DNA from: a virus
Reading direction: 5' to 3' (one strand)
Virus record (IMG/VR): IMGVR_UViG_3300030329_004647
Coordinates: 168,029 to 232,028 of that record
DNA length: 64,000 nucleotides
Shown one piece after another: positions 41,989-52,744 of the stretch (the stretch's first letter is position 1; the number at the start of each line of letters is the position of its first letter). The notes under the pieces are model-generated. The model worked only from the letters and a program-made list of their open reading frames with translations. It was not told where the DNA came from and did no database searches. The translations under genes were made by a program, and so were the position numbers.

Positions 41989-43827
41989 ATGGCACAGAAA
42001 AAAATATCATATACGGAAAGAGATTTTTTGGGTCTAAGGAATGAACTTCTAAGACTAACAAATATCTATTACCCTGATTTAATTCAAGACGCGAGTGACG
42101 CTTCTATATATTCTTTATTTCTAGATTTAAATGCGGCGGTAGCAGACAATTTACACTATAGTATTGATAGAAGTTTACAAGAAACGGTTTTACAATTTGC
42201 CCAGGAAAGAAGTTCTTTATATAATATAGCTAGAACTTATGGTTTAAAAATACCAGGCAAAAGACCATCTGTTGCTTTATGTGACTTATCGGTTATTGTA
42301 CCAGCCAGAGGAGACCAAGAAGATACTAGATATCTTGGATTATTAAAAAGTGGTTCACAATTTAGAGGAGCGGGACAAGTTTTCGAACTTGTAAACGACT
42401 GTGATTTTTCTTCCCAATATTCCGTAGACGGTACACCTAATAGAACAAAAATACCTAATTTAGACGCTAACGGGATAATTGTTAATTATACCATTACAAA
42501 AAGAGAACCGGTAGTTAACGGAGTTACAAGAATCTTTAAAAAAGAAATAAGAGATATTGATTCTAAACCATTCTTTAAACTATTTCTTCCAGAAAGAAAT
42601 GTGTTAGGAGTTACAAATGTGATATATAAAGAGGGTACAAACTTCCAGTCTTTACCTTCTGGTTTAGAATTCATCAACTCACCTAACAAGTATTATGAAA
42701 TGCAGGCTCTTGCGGAACAAGATGTTTTTATTATAAATCCATCGATGCCTGCGGATGATGCTGGACTAAAAGTCGGTAACTATATCCAAACAGATAATAG
42801 GTTTATTACAGAACATACACCTGAAGGTTACTTCTTTTTAACTTTTGGTGGTGGTAATAATACACCACAAGAGTTATTGGACGATTTTAGTAGGTATGGA
42901 ATGCCTTTAGATTTAAATAGATTTATGAATACAGCCTCTATGGGTACCGCTGTTAGACCTAACACTACTATTTTTGTACAATATAGAGTTGGTGGTGGTA
43001 CCACATCCAATGTTGGTGCTGGAGCTATAAATTCTGTAGGTGTAATAGATTTTGTGGTTTATGGCCCAAATACAACTCAAAATAATAGAGTCATAAATAG
43101 TTTAGCTGTAAACAATGTTACAGCAGCTGTAGGTGGAGCAGACCAAATGACAGAAGAAGAAGTTAGAAATTACGTTTCTTTTAATTTTGCTGGACAAAAT
43201 AGAGCGGTAACTATTAATGATTATGTAAATAAAATCAGAACAATGCCTGCAGTATTTGGAGCTGCTGCTAAAGTAGGTGTTACTGAGATTGAAAATAAAG
43301 TTAAAATAGATATTTTATCATATAACCCAGATGGTACACTAACCTCTAATGTTAGTAATACACTTAAAAGTAATATAGTAACGTATCTATCCAACTATAG
43401 AATGTTAAATGATTATATAGAAATTGCTTCTGGTAATGTAATCGATTTAGCTTTTGAGGTTGATTTAATTATTGAACAAGGAGTAAATCAGTCTGAAATA
43501 ATAACTAATGTCATAACTAAAGTAGGTGATTACTTTGGTGTGAGTAAAGTTGAAATGGGAGCGCCTGTTAATATGGGTAACCTAAGAAGACAGATAATGG
43601 AACAACCAGGAGTAATAAACATAGTAGATATTAAAGTATTTAATAAGGTGGGTAATGGATACTCAAGCAGTGAAATTAGTCAAGCATATGTAGACCCAGA
43701 AACTAAACAAATAGCTTTAATTGACGAGACTATTTTTCTACAACCAAACGAGATAGCAGCCATCCGAGTACCGCAAGTAGACATCAACGTTAGATTTAAA
43801 CAACCTAGCCAACCTATAATATATTAG
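41989..43827 (+). CDS. gp6: Baseplate wedge protein gp6-like (baseplate J family)
   Basis: 612 residues (T4 gp6 has 660). The start ISYTERDFLGLRNELLRLTN, then ASDASIYSLFLDLNAAVADN, and the middle DQMTEEEVRNYVSFNFAGQN with NDYVNKIRTMPAVFGAAAKV are typical of gp6/J wedge proteins. It forms the iris ring that opens when the baseplate fires. It directly follows gp25 and is the last recognisable T4-type wedge gene before very long unassigned proteins. Confidence 0.9.
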   Translation: MAQKKISYTERDFLGLRNELLRLTNIYYPDLIQDASDASIYSLFLDLNAAVADNLHYSIDRSLQETVLQFAQERSSLYNIARTYGLKIPGKRPSVALCDLSVIVPARGDQEDTRYLGLLKSGSQFRGAGQVFELVNDCDFSSQYSVDGTPNRTKIPNLDANGIIVNYTITKREPVVNGVTRIFKKEIRDIDSKPFFKLFLPERNVLGVTNVIYKEGTNFQSLPSGLEFINSPNKYYEMQALAEQDVFIINPSMPADDAGLKVGNYIQTDNRFITEHTPEGYFFLTFGGGNNTPQELLDDFSRYGMPLDLNRFMNTASMGTAVRPNTTIFVQYRVGGGTTSNVGAGAINSVGVIDFVVYGPNTTQNNRVINSLAVNNVTAAVGGADQMTEEEVRNYVSFNFAGQNRAVTINDYVNKIRTMPAVFGAAAKVGVTEIENKVKIDILSYNPDGTLTSNVSNTLKSNIVTYLSNYRMLNDYIEIASGNVIDLAFEVDLIIEQGVNQSEIITNVITKVGDYFGVSKVEMGAPVNMGNLRRQIMEQPGVINIVDIKVFNKVGNGYSSSEISQAYVDPETKQIALIDETIFLQPNEIAAIRVPQVDINVRFKQPSQPIIY

Positions 43828-43877
43828 GTATTTACTTAAGCACCCCTAATTTTATCTTTAATTATTGAAGGAATAAA

Positions 43878-43884
43878 TATTTAT
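43878..43884 (+). promoter_or_regulatory. TATTTAT element before the long baseplate/fibre operon
   Basis: Exact TATTTAT ending 15 bases before the ATG at 43900. Confidence 0.4.
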
Positions 43885-43899
43885 TCTTAAAGACACAGA

Positions 43900-46800
43900 A
43901 TGCCTAGGAATATAAGAATTAGAACAAAAATTGGGGTAGACAAGGAAGTTAAGGTAAACCTCGACCAAGATTTTGATAGATTGGAGATATTAAGTTTGAA
44001 TCTCCATCAGTCTGACACATACAGAAGAGATTGTGCAGATTTTGGTGTTATAGCTGGTAGAGTTGTAACAAATGGAGGGTTTGGAGTACCAAATGCAAAG
44101 GTAGCTGTGTTTGTACCTTTAGACAATGAAGACGAAAGTAATCCAGTAATATCACAATTATATCCTTATAAAAGAACCAGTTTTAGAAACGAAGAAGGTT
44201 ATAGTTATAATCTACTATCCTCAACACCAAACTACGAAGGACACAAAGCAACTGGAACCTTCCCGACAAGAAGAGAAGTACTACTTAATCAAGATGTAGA
44301 GTACGTTTATAAAAAATACTATAAATTCACAGTTAAAACCAATCCAAGTGGTGATTATATGTTATATGGTATTCCTCCAGGAAACCAAACATTAATAATG
44401 AATTTAGATTTAAGTGACATGGGTTGTTTTTCATTAACACCAGAAGACTTAAAAAGAATGGGGAAACCTGAAGCACAATTTGATGGTGCGGATTTTATGA
44501 GTGGAACAACACTAGAAACTTTACCACAAATAGTATCACAAGCTAAGGTAATTGAAGTTAGACCATTTTGGGGTGATGACGAAGCTTGTAACGCTGCAAT
44601 AACAAGAGTAGATTTTGATTTAAGAGATTCTAGTATAGAAATAAAACCTGTAGCGGTTTTTATGGGGTCCTCAGCTAGTGATGATGGTAAAAACTCTGTT
44701 AATAAAAACTGTATTCCTAGAAGAAGACAAGGTAATTTATGTGAGCTAGTTACCGGACCAGGTGATATAGAATCTATAAGACACACAATAGCTTATACTA
44801 CTGGGGGTACGATAAACGCACCCCAAGTAACCCCAATTTTACAAAGAAAAGATTATCCTGGAGCTTTAGATGGGGATGGAGCTTTTTTAATAAATGTTCC
44901 TATGAATATGGACTATGTTTATACTAATGAATTTGGTGAACAAGTTTTAAGTCCAGACCCAAAAGTAGGGATACCAACAAAATCTAAAAGTAGATTTAGA
45001 ATTAAATTTTCACAAGATGGGTCAGGATTTAGATTAAGAAAACGTGGAGAATACTTATTACCTAATATTAAAGAGTACAACGCTATACCTGCCGATGCTG
45101 GAGAAAATGTTGTTAATGGTAATATTACAATAGAAGAAGCTTCATATTCATTTTCTACAGACATAGAAAACTATGCGTCTAAATACGATGTTTTAGCTAC
45201 TAATGATTATTTTTATACCTTTCGGTATAATAGAGTATACACCCCATCTTTATATTTACACAAACATAGAGACAGTATAAATATTTTAGGTTTTATACCT
45301 TTCGGTAATAACAAACATAGGTTTGTGGGTATAAAATCTATTAAACCAGACCCTAAAGACGCTTGTACAGATATTGTTACTGAGTTTCCAGCAAATGATG
45401 CGTATAGGGACACTAATTTGATGTTTATAATTGCACAACTAATGTTCATTTTTATGCAAATTATTTTTATAGTCTTATTTTTATATTTGGGTTATATCAC
45501 TATTAGTTGGTTATTAGCTTTTGCTGCAGGTATAGGTTCAGAAGTTTATTTTGGTACTTTACTAGGTGGTATTATGGCTTACGCGATTAATTCTATAGCT
45601 AGAGGGTTTGATGTTAATTTACCATTAACTAAGTATTCAGAATGTGAGTCGTGTGATTGTGGTGGTAATCCATTTTTCGACTTTAATCTTGGAGCGTTTA
45701 GTATGAGTTACGCCGCGTCAAGTGTGTCGATGCCTTCCGTAGACTCCTCATTTGTAGGGTCTAGTTTTTCTGCTCCACCAGGTCAATCAGGAAGTGCAGC
45801 CGCCGGGGGACCAACACCTAATGTAAGTTTAACCGCACCAACCAACGCAGAGGCAAACTGCGCAGATTTGGTACATTTACCAGCTGGAAACTGTAACGCT
45901 TGTGCTGGTGGGCTAAACACAAATTTCTATGATAACGGATGTTATCAACTATCTTTTGGTAATTACGGAATTATTAACACTGCTGGTAACGCGATAAATG
46001 GAACAATTGTAGCTATAACAGTAGCACTTGCACTTTATATATTTCTTTGTATTGTAGGTACAGTAGGTAGTTTTGGTACAGCTGGACCCATTATTTGTCA
46101 AGGTTTAAATTTCATAGTAGGACTAGTTACAATATTACTTTATATAGCTATTATAACTTTATTTGCTGGGTTTTTAATTGCGATATTCACTGGTACAGGA
46201 GGATGCAACAGTATTGTCCACCTAAGTAGTTTTTGGAGAGCTAGAAAAACAGTATATCAAGCACTATGTGGTGGGATAATTAATCAAATATTTGCTAATA
46301 ATTGGATACACGGATTTCTATACCACTTTCAATTTAAAGCTAAAACTATAACAGATGCTCAGGCAGCTAGTTTAAATTGGATACCTTTTGGCTGGGCTCC
46401 ACAAGCGGGGACTAAATTCTGTGAATCAGTAGTGTATCTATCCGATAAACAAAAAAAATATTATTATAGGAGTTCTAAATGGGCACCAGGAGCTAATTAT
46501 CCACAAGGAACGTTTAATAAATTAAGGTTTTCCACAACTGTAAGTGAAATAGGATTGACTAAAGGTTATTTATTAGACACATGTAACGACTTATCTATTT
46601 GTGATGATTGTTATGTATTACCAAAAATGGGGTCCACCTCAGCTCAAGATAATGATGATTTATTAGAATATATAGCCAATTCAAGGTACCAATGGGAAAT
46701 TGAAGATATTAATAACCCTTATTTCCTAGGGAGCGTTACCATTAGAAATTTATTCTTCAATATTAGAAATAACAGCAAAGTAGACGGTGATATAGCTCAA

Positions 46801-47406
46801 GCTATTTCACAAAACAATGAATTTGGAATGGCTCAGTTCGTTTCACCTGATGAACCAGGAAACTCACTCTCAAACCCAGGTTCACTTACAAACTTTGAAG
46901 TTGCTTTAACTAACCCATACTATTTTGAATTACTAGACTCATCTCAATGTCAAACACCGAATAGTGTTGGGTTTACAGGTCCTGAAGGTACCATAGATAC
47001 TAATGGTGGTGTTGTTACTATTCCATTCGCTGTAGAAGGTCCTGAAACAAGAGATTGTTTATTAGGAAAAGCAGATGGGTTTGATTGGAGTCAAGATACA
47101 TATTGGGGACATTGGTCAACAGCTGGTGGAGCTGGTGGATGGGGTGATAGAGGTAATGATTATTCATTAACATCTAATGATGGTGTACAAGCACCAGGGG
47201 GTATAACACAATTTGTTAGTCAACCAGGATACCAATATTCTCCTAACACTTTACCACCTATTGGACCAACAACCGCTGATGACATGAGAATAGCTAGACA
47301 TTTCCACTATTATTTCGGGCATAAAGTAGGTTTTACGTCCTATAATTTATTTGAAGAAAAGTACATAAATAAACCAGAAGATGATTTAGATTTAACAACA
47401 TTATAG
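43900..47406 (+). CDS. Very large baseplate protein with two hydrophobic membrane-type regions
   Basis: 1168 residues. The N-terminal region has a carboxypeptidase-regulatory-like beta domain (VIAGRVVTNGGFGVPNAKVA, then GDYMLYGIPPGNQTL). Two long hydrophobic regions follow, about 508-570 (FIIAQLMFIFMQIIFIVLFL and more) and 701-767 (IVAITVALALYIFLCIVG and more), each able to span a membrane twice or more. Between them is a Cys cluster (CESCDCGG) and a Gly/Ser/Pro-rich linker. The C-terminal 400 residues are soluble and Trp/Gly-rich. It occupies the place of T4 gp7 but T4 gp7 has no such regions. It may insert into the host envelope during injection; this is inference. Confidence 0.7.
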   Translation: MPRNIRIRTKIGVDKEVKVNLDQDFDRLEILSLNLHQSDTYRRDCADFGVIAGRVVTNGGFGVPNAKVAVFVPLDNEDESNPVISQLYPYKRTSFRNEEGYSYNLLSSTPNYEGHKATGTFPTRREVLLNQDVEYVYKKYYKFTVKTNPSGDYMLYGIPPGNQTLIMNLDLSDMGCFSLTPEDLKRMGKPEAQFDGADFMSGTTLETLPQIVSQAKVIEVRPFWGDDEACNAAITRVDFDLRDSSIEIKPVAVFMGSSASDDGKNSVNKNCIPRRRQGNLCELVTGPGDIESIRHTIAYTTGGTINAPQVTPILQRKDYPGALDGDGAFLINVPMNMDYVYTNEFGEQVLSPDPKVGIPTKSKSRFRIKFSQDGSGFRLRKRGEYLLPNIKEYNAIPADAGENVVNGNITIEEASYSFSTDIENYASKYDVLATNDYFYTFRYNRVYTPSLYLHKHRDSINILGFIPFGNNKHRFVGIKSIKPDPKDACTDIVTEFPANDAYRDTNLMFIIAQLMFIFMQIIFIVLFLYLGYITISWLLAFAAGIGSEVYFGTLLGGIMAYAINSIARGFDVNLPLTKYSECESCDCGGNPFFDFNLGAFSMSYAASSVSMPSVDSSFVGSSFSAPPGQSGSAAAGGPTPNVSLTAPTNAEANCADLVHLPAGNCNACAGGLNTNFYDNGCYQLSFGNYGIINTAGNAINGTIVAITVALALYIFLCIVGTVGSFGTAGPIICQGLNFIVGLVTILLYIAIITLFAGFLIAIFTGTGGCNSIVHLSSFWRARKTVYQALCGGIINQIFANNWIHGFLYHFQFKAKTITDAQAASLNWIPFGWAPQAGTKFCESVVYLSDKQKKYYYRSSKWAPGANYPQGTFNKLRFSTTVSEIGLTKGYLLDTCNDLSICDDCYVLPKMGSTSAQDNDDLLEYIANSRYQWEIEDINNPYFLGSVTIRNLFFNIRNNSKVDGDIAQAISQNNEFGMAQFVSPDEPGNSLSNPGSLTNFEVALTNPYYFELLDSSQCQTPNSVGFTGPEGTIDTNGGVVTIPFAVEGPETRDCLLGKADGFDWSQDTYWGHWSTAGGAGGWGDRGNDYSLTSNDGVQAPGGITQFVSQPGYQYSPNTLPPIGPTTADDMRIARHFHYYFGHKVGFTSYNLFEEKYINKPEDDLDLTTL

Positions 47407-49188
47407 ATGAGTTATAGTGAAGGAATAAGAATAGTAAGGGGAAGTAAACGTTTTATTGGAGGCGTTGACAAAGACGTATCGATACCATACGCTCTTGAAG
47501 CACAACAACTCAATTTAATTGAAGGCGATAGAAATAAGGTACTAGACTTAAGTGAACAGTTTTTAAGAGAAAGAGACTCGTCTTCAATATATAGATTTTA
47601 CGGTAAGATTTCACCTTTATATGAAAACTTTTTAACGGGGTGCACAGAGGACACAGTATTAATGCAACACCACATGGAGTTTACTTCTCCACACCCTAAC
47701 ACAGCTACTACTACCTGTGGATACCCATCTTTTGAGATATTTGATTTTGTACCTAGCACAGGATTTACAAACTCGTCCCTGCAAGGTTCACCCAACCCCT
47801 ATGAAGAACAATTAGCCTACCAATATAACTGGACAATTTATGAGTCTTACGTTTATAGTGCAGACACAGAAGAAAAAATGCATTGGGTAGCTCAATTTAC
47901 ACCACCAAACTACCAAATATTACAGTTTACCGCTCACGACGGAATACCTTTTACTGTTAACAATGTACAAGTAGAAGGTAAAAATTTATTAAAATGTACT
48001 TGCCCAGTAGAACATGGTTTAAATGTGGGAGAATATATACTTTTAGCAGATGGTACCACCAATAATGCAATTAATCAAAATCTAGTAACTATAATAAATG
48101 GAGACTCTTTAGTTCCAGTTTATTCTTTAGGTGATGCAACAGTAGGTTCCGATACAACTATATTTAACATCTTATTAGATGGTAGTAGTAACGTACCACC
48201 CAACTTCTCACTAGGAAATTTTAAAAGAGTTATTAACCCCGATAATTTAGAGGAAACAACCTCACAATATTATGTGCACCAACATAAATTAATAACAACA
48301 CCTAGGGATTATATTTTAGATAATTGTGCGTTTGAGTTAGGCATATATGACGCTGATAAAAAGGTTTATTGTGAACACGACTCACCACCTAACGGAATAC
48401 CACATAAAGTAACTAAACAAGAATATAGAAGTTTTTTATGGAACTTTACAAATGATTTAAACACAGCATTTTTATCTGACAATTTAAATAGACCTATAAC
48501 TGAAATATATACTAGTATTTTTGTTACCAATTACTATAATATATGGGACCAAATTACATTACTAAATTCACAACCAGCACCATACCTAGCAACAGGTTCA
48601 TCACCAGCTGGGTACGGATGGTCTTGGAATTTCCAACCAAATGGAACTCTAGATTCCTATCCAAGTAGCCACCCAACTAATCTACAAACACCAACTACAT
48701 ATCCTACAAGTGGTGACACCTTTAGAGGGGCATACGCAGAATATAATCCATCAGAAGTAAAAGAAAGAGTAGTTTCTGAAATTTATCATAAATTACAGTA
48801 CAATCTAGCTCTTATGGATATTGGAATTGAGTGGTATCCAGCTACTATGGGTGGACAATGGGACCACCCACCACCAGGATACTACTACCAACCTCATAAT
48901 AGAATGATAACTAGAAAATATTCTAACCAGATATCTACAAATCCAGATTATAACTACGCTCCGCCTTATGCTTATTATTCAGTATACGAAAATACTTTTA
49001 AGTGGAGAAATATTTTAGATTTGGGTTATTATGAATCTGAAACAAATGGGGTTAATTATCCTTTTTTAAACGGAATACAATATGTTTATAATAACATAAT
49101 GTTTAACATAAAACCATTACTTGGAGACCTAAGATTTAGAGGTGCTACAAGTCCAATAGAAATACCTGACTTTGATGACTGTCAATAG
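47407..49188 (+). CDS. Unknown baseplate/tail appendage protein
   Basis: 593 residues, starting on the base after the previous stop. The N-terminal part (GIRIVRGSKRFIGGVDKDVS, then YALEAQQLNLIEGDRNKVL) is helical, and the rest is rich in Tyr, Asn and Pro. The phrase FTAHDGIPFTVNNVQ and LKCTCPVEHGLNVGEY mark a beta domain with one Cys pair. No family is recognised. Operon position between the membrane-type protein and fibre genes suggests a baseplate-periphery part. Confidence 0.6.
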   Translation: MSYSEGIRIVRGSKRFIGGVDKDVSIPYALEAQQLNLIEGDRNKVLDLSEQFLRERDSSSIYRFYGKISPLYENFLTGCTEDTVLMQHHMEFTSPHPNTATTTCGYPSFEIFDFVPSTGFTNSSLQGSPNPYEEQLAYQYNWTIYESYVYSADTEEKMHWVAQFTPPNYQILQFTAHDGIPFTVNNVQVEGKNLLKCTCPVEHGLNVGEYILLADGTTNNAINQNLVTIINGDSLVPVYSLGDATVGSDTTIFNILLDGSSNVPPNFSLGNFKRVINPDNLEETTSQYYVHQHKLITTPRDYILDNCAFELGIYDADKKVYCEHDSPPNGIPHKVTKQEYRSFLWNFTNDLNTAFLSDNLNRPITEIYTSIFVTNYYNIWDQITLLNSQPAPYLATGSSPAGYGWSWNFQPNGTLDSYPSSHPTNLQTPTTYPTSGDTFRGAYAEYNPSEVKERVVSEIYHKLQYNLALMDIGIEWYPATMGGQWDHPPPGYYYQPHNRMITRKYSNQISTNPDYNYAPPYAYYSVYENTFKWRNILDLGYYESETNGVNYPFLNGIQYVYNNIMFNIKPLLGDLRFRGATSPIEIPDFDDCQ

Positions 49189-50107
49189 AATTAAAATATT
49201 AAGAAAAGATTTAGAACAAAACGACAAAAGAATTGTAGTGCCTTTTGCAACTGATTTTGATGAAGTAGGGAGAAATCAATTAGTGCAATTGTATGAAGAT
49301 TCTGAAATGCAAGATGCGATAAATTATATACAAGATTTTGAAACAGTAAGATATTCTCATGAGGAAACCCTTAATAATGCTGACAACAGTCATATATTTT
49401 ACGATATGAATTTTATAACAACTATTGGGGGTTTAGATTATACTAATTCTTATTCAGCGATGGACATATCAAATCAAGATGTAAGAGACGCACAAAACAG
49501 TTTTACTAAAAGTTTTTTTAAGTTTGATTTTTATAATACACCTAACAGGTCACAACAAAGACTTATGTTTTCTACAATTATGCCTTGCGACGCATCCAAA
49601 AAAGTTGAAGTTCCTATATCGAGTGACCCAAACGACATTAATTTTGACCCATTTGCCTATATCAACGCTATCTCATTAGACCCTACAAACGCCAATCCAA
49701 CCTATCTAATCAATCAAGCGTTATTTGATTTAGGGCCTCATAGAACTAATAACGAAAATTATTATCTTCATTGGTTAAAAGGAACCAATATATTTGATAG
49801 TGTAGAATTTTATATGTCTTGTACTTTCTTTAATGCACAAACAGGTGAATTTTATCCATTACTAACAACACACCAGTTTGATTTTAACGGAAACCTCACC
49901 CCAATGAATGATATATACACTTTTAATTTTGCGGATTGGAGATATTATAAAGTAACATTAGATAGAAATCATTTAGGTCAAAATGCTGATTATAGAAAAT
50001 ATACTTACAAAGTAGAAGAATATAATGAATCACAAGGAGGAGTTGGTAATAGAGTGGGAACCACCAGTGCCAATCCGATAAAGTTTTTTGAATACCAAAG
50101 CCCATAA
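49175..50107 (+). CDS. Unknown structural protein
   Basis: 310 residues from the ATG at 49175; a TTG one codon upstream is less likely. It overlaps the previous gene by 14 bases and the next by one. Beta-rich with many Asn, Asp and Phe (SFTKSFFKFDFYNTPNRSQQ, IFDSVEFYMSCTFFNAQ). No known family. Probably a baseplate or fibre-attachment part by position. Confidence 0.6.
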   Translation: MTVNRIKILRKDLEQNDKRIVVPFATDFDEVGRNQLVQLYEDSEMQDAINYIQDFETVRYSHEETLNNADNSHIFYDMNFITTIGGLDYTNSYSAMDISNQDVRDAQNSFTKSFFKFDFYNTPNRSQQRLMFSTIMPCDASKKVEVPISSDPNDINFDPFAYINAISLDPTNANPTYLINQALFDLGPHRTNNENYYLHWLKGTNIFDSVEFYMSCTFFNAQTGEFYPLLTTHQFDFNGNLTPMNDIYTFNFADWRYYKVTLDRNHLGQNADYRKYTYKVEEYNESQGGVGNRVGTTSANPIKFFEYQSP

Positions 50108-52728
50108 TGGACATTTATAAATACAGAGTACTCACAGGTAATATACCAGGCAAATACACTCCATTTCCTTGTGGAGATGTAATATATGGGTGTACAGATA
50201 CTGACGCGGTAAACTTTAACCCAGCGGCTACTGTCAATCAAGTTTCAGAAACTAATACCGCTAATCCCTGTACGTATACAGTTAATTTAAGTGGTATGTG
50301 TTGTGGGACTTGTTTAGACTGTTTTGACTTTACAGGTGATGGTGTTATTAGTGTAGGTGATTTAAATGTGTTTCTACAATACTATTATACAGTACAACCA
50401 GACTGTACAAATGGTGATGCTACAAATAGTGGTTATGTTAATGAAGAAGACTTAAATATATTTTTACAATGTTGGAATTTAACTAATAATCCTATAGATT
50501 GTCAAACCACTTTTGCTGGTCAACCAGATGCTATTCAGGCTTGTTTAGATGCAAATAGTGTAAGTGAAATCCCACAAGAAGAAGAAAAAGAATATTTGGT
50601 ACAAGTTTACCTAGACCAAGATTTTAATGATATAGGTCATTACTCACTTACAGATGGTAAAATACAACATAAAAGTGACTTTTCAAATTTTGCCGTATTT
50701 TGTGATGATACAAACCCAAATATGGTTACAGTTGAAAACTCAACAAATTTTAATTTATGGGCAGACACACAAAACTATGAATATACGATAGAATGGGGTG
50801 ACGGAACAACAACTGTCGCACAATACCCAACTATACTAAATAGTCATACGTATAATCCACCACCACCCGCATTTACTGGAACCTATGAGATTAACATTAC
50901 AATGGTAACCAACTGGAGTACTTTATCTGTAACACAAACTCACGCTATACCATGTGAGACACCAGATATAACTGGTAGTAATATAACTCAAACCTACCAA
51001 TTTACTCCATTAGGTGGAGCTCCAATAAGTTTAGATTGGTATAACACAAGTTGGGGTCCACTAGATAGTGGATTTTATGCAGAGGACTATATAACAGGTA
51101 ATTATACTACAACACCATTTATCATTACAGGTATAACTGATAGTGTGCTAAGTAATTTCCAAACTTATTCCCAAGCTCCATCTAATAACGCATATTTACC
51201 TAACGGTTATTTTGTAGGACCTAATTTTTTAGTTCCTTTTGGTGGTGAAGTCGCTATAGATAATGGTGGGGTTACAATATATGAAGATGGATTAGTAGGA
51301 TATATAATGAATGCAACACCAAACTATACAGCATATACCATAAGTGATGGTACAGGACAAAATGGTGGAATTGTACTAACCGACCAAATGATAGATGGAG
51401 AGTTAATTACAATTTATGAAGCGACTAGTGAAGGATTAAATCTACAAAATATGGGTTGGAAATATTGTTATAAACCTTGTGATGATTGTATGGGGCCACA
51501 AATGTGGATTAATGGTCAGATGGTTAACGTAAGTATTGAAGCGGGAGAATGGGATGAAAATGTATTATATAGTCAAGGTTCACTCGTAACATCTAAAGGG
51601 TGTTGTTATTTTAATTATGATACTGCTCAAGGTCAAAGTAATAATACTTCCAATACAGACATCTGGCAACCTTGTCCATCACAACCAAGCACATGTACTT
51701 CAGTTTTAGTTTGTGAATGTCAGGGATGGACAATCCAATATGGAGCAAGTCCACTCGCTACCATGTGTCAGGAATTTGACGCATTACAAGCTGCTGGATT
51801 TGGTTACCCAGCGGGGTCTATAGTTGAATTTCCAGTTGGTAGTGGTGTGTACTATTGGAACGTCATAGCTGAAGCTAACACCCCACCAAACGGTACTTGG
51901 GAATTGTGTGATGCTCCAGTTAACAGTCCTATAGTGGTAGAATTAAATTTAGAGTGTTGTGATTTAGTAGCAGAAGTAACCAATGGTATAGCACCATTTG
52001 AGTACACCTTTACGGATAATTTCAATAGTGGCGCTATTATAGTACAAGTACCAGGTGTATATAACACAACTCAAATGTTACAACAAAATTTATTTGCACC
52101 AGGACCAACTAATTTTTTAGTAGGTCAAAACATTACTGTTACTGTTACAGATTCACAAGGAAACACGTCGACTGATTCTATTAGTATAGCTGGATTACAA
52201 TGGGACCAAACAGGTAGTGTGATGTATCCACCAACAAATCAACAAGGAAATCAAGGTGGGTATACCGCACTTTTAACAGGGGGTGTATTTGATATTAATT
52301 GTGCACCAATATCTTTCTACTGGGCAGTATATCCACCTGCACAAGGAACTCCACCGACAACTACTTTTAACTACTCTACACAAGAAATATATATTGGATG
52401 GCACCCAACACAACAACCTAATGGTTTATTAGTGCCAGGACAGTACAATCTTAGAGTTGTAGATAGTTGTGGGACTAATATTGACGTGACCTTCATGGTT
52501 CCAAATATACCAAGTCCACCAGGGCCACAACAACAATATATTTTATACGATAACAATTGTCTGCCTTACTCATCACCTTTTGCTCAACAGTATATAGCTA
52601 ATGGTGGGGTTATATTTGATAGTCTACAAGCGTGTCAAGCTAATATTAGTCAAACACCACCACCTCCACCACCACAAAACGGTGCTGGCTGGTCACCCAA
52701 TAATCAAGGAAACTTATATAATACTTAA
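50107..52728 (+). CDS. Multidomain fibre/adhesin with dockerin-like, PKD-like and CBM-like modules
   Basis: 873 residues. In order: a GCTDTDAVNFNPAA module (28-56) of a kind common in Bacteroidetes surface proteins; a dockerin-like double calcium loop (74-123), DFTGDGVISVGDLNVFL and NGDATNSGYVNEEDLNIFL; a PKD-like beta domain with IEWGDGTTT near 230; then two segments resembling chitin-binding CBM5/12 modules near 480-522 and 570-605 (VEFPVGSGVYYW, GTWELC). Proline-rich PPPPPP linkers end the protein. These modules suit calcium-stabilised binding of host surface polysaccharide. Module names are by pattern only. Confidence 0.7.
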   Translation: MDIYKYRVLTGNIPGKYTPFPCGDVIYGCTDTDAVNFNPAATVNQVSETNTANPCTYTVNLSGMCCGTCLDCFDFTGDGVISVGDLNVFLQYYYTVQPDCTNGDATNSGYVNEEDLNIFLQCWNLTNNPIDCQTTFAGQPDAIQACLDANSVSEIPQEEEKEYLVQVYLDQDFNDIGHYSLTDGKIQHKSDFSNFAVFCDDTNPNMVTVENSTNFNLWADTQNYEYTIEWGDGTTTVAQYPTILNSHTYNPPPPAFTGTYEINITMVTNWSTLSVTQTHAIPCETPDITGSNITQTYQFTPLGGAPISLDWYNTSWGPLDSGFYAEDYITGNYTTTPFIITGITDSVLSNFQTYSQAPSNNAYLPNGYFVGPNFLVPFGGEVAIDNGGVTIYEDGLVGYIMNATPNYTAYTISDGTGQNGGIVLTDQMIDGELITIYEATSEGLNLQNMGWKYCYKPCDDCMGPQMWINGQMVNVSIEAGEWDENVLYSQGSLVTSKGCCYFNYDTAQGQSNNTSNTDIWQPCPSQPSTCTSVLVCECQGWTIQYGASPLATMCQEFDALQAAGFGYPAGSIVEFPVGSGVYYWNVIAEANTPPNGTWELCDAPVNSPIVVELNLECCDLVAEVTNGIAPFEYTFTDNFNSGAIIVQVPGVYNTTQMLQQNLFAPGPTNFLVGQNITVTVTDSQGNTSTDSISIAGLQWDQTGSVMYPPTNQQGNQGGYTALLTGGVFDINCAPISFYWAVYPPAQGTPPTTTFNYSTQEIYIGWHPTQQPNGLLVPGQYNLRVVDSCGTNIDVTFMVPNIPSPPGPQQQYILYDNNCLPYSSPFAQQYIANGGVIFDSLQACQANISQTPPPPPPQNGAGWSPNNQGNLYNT

Positions 52729-52744
52729 ATGAAAAATAATTAAA

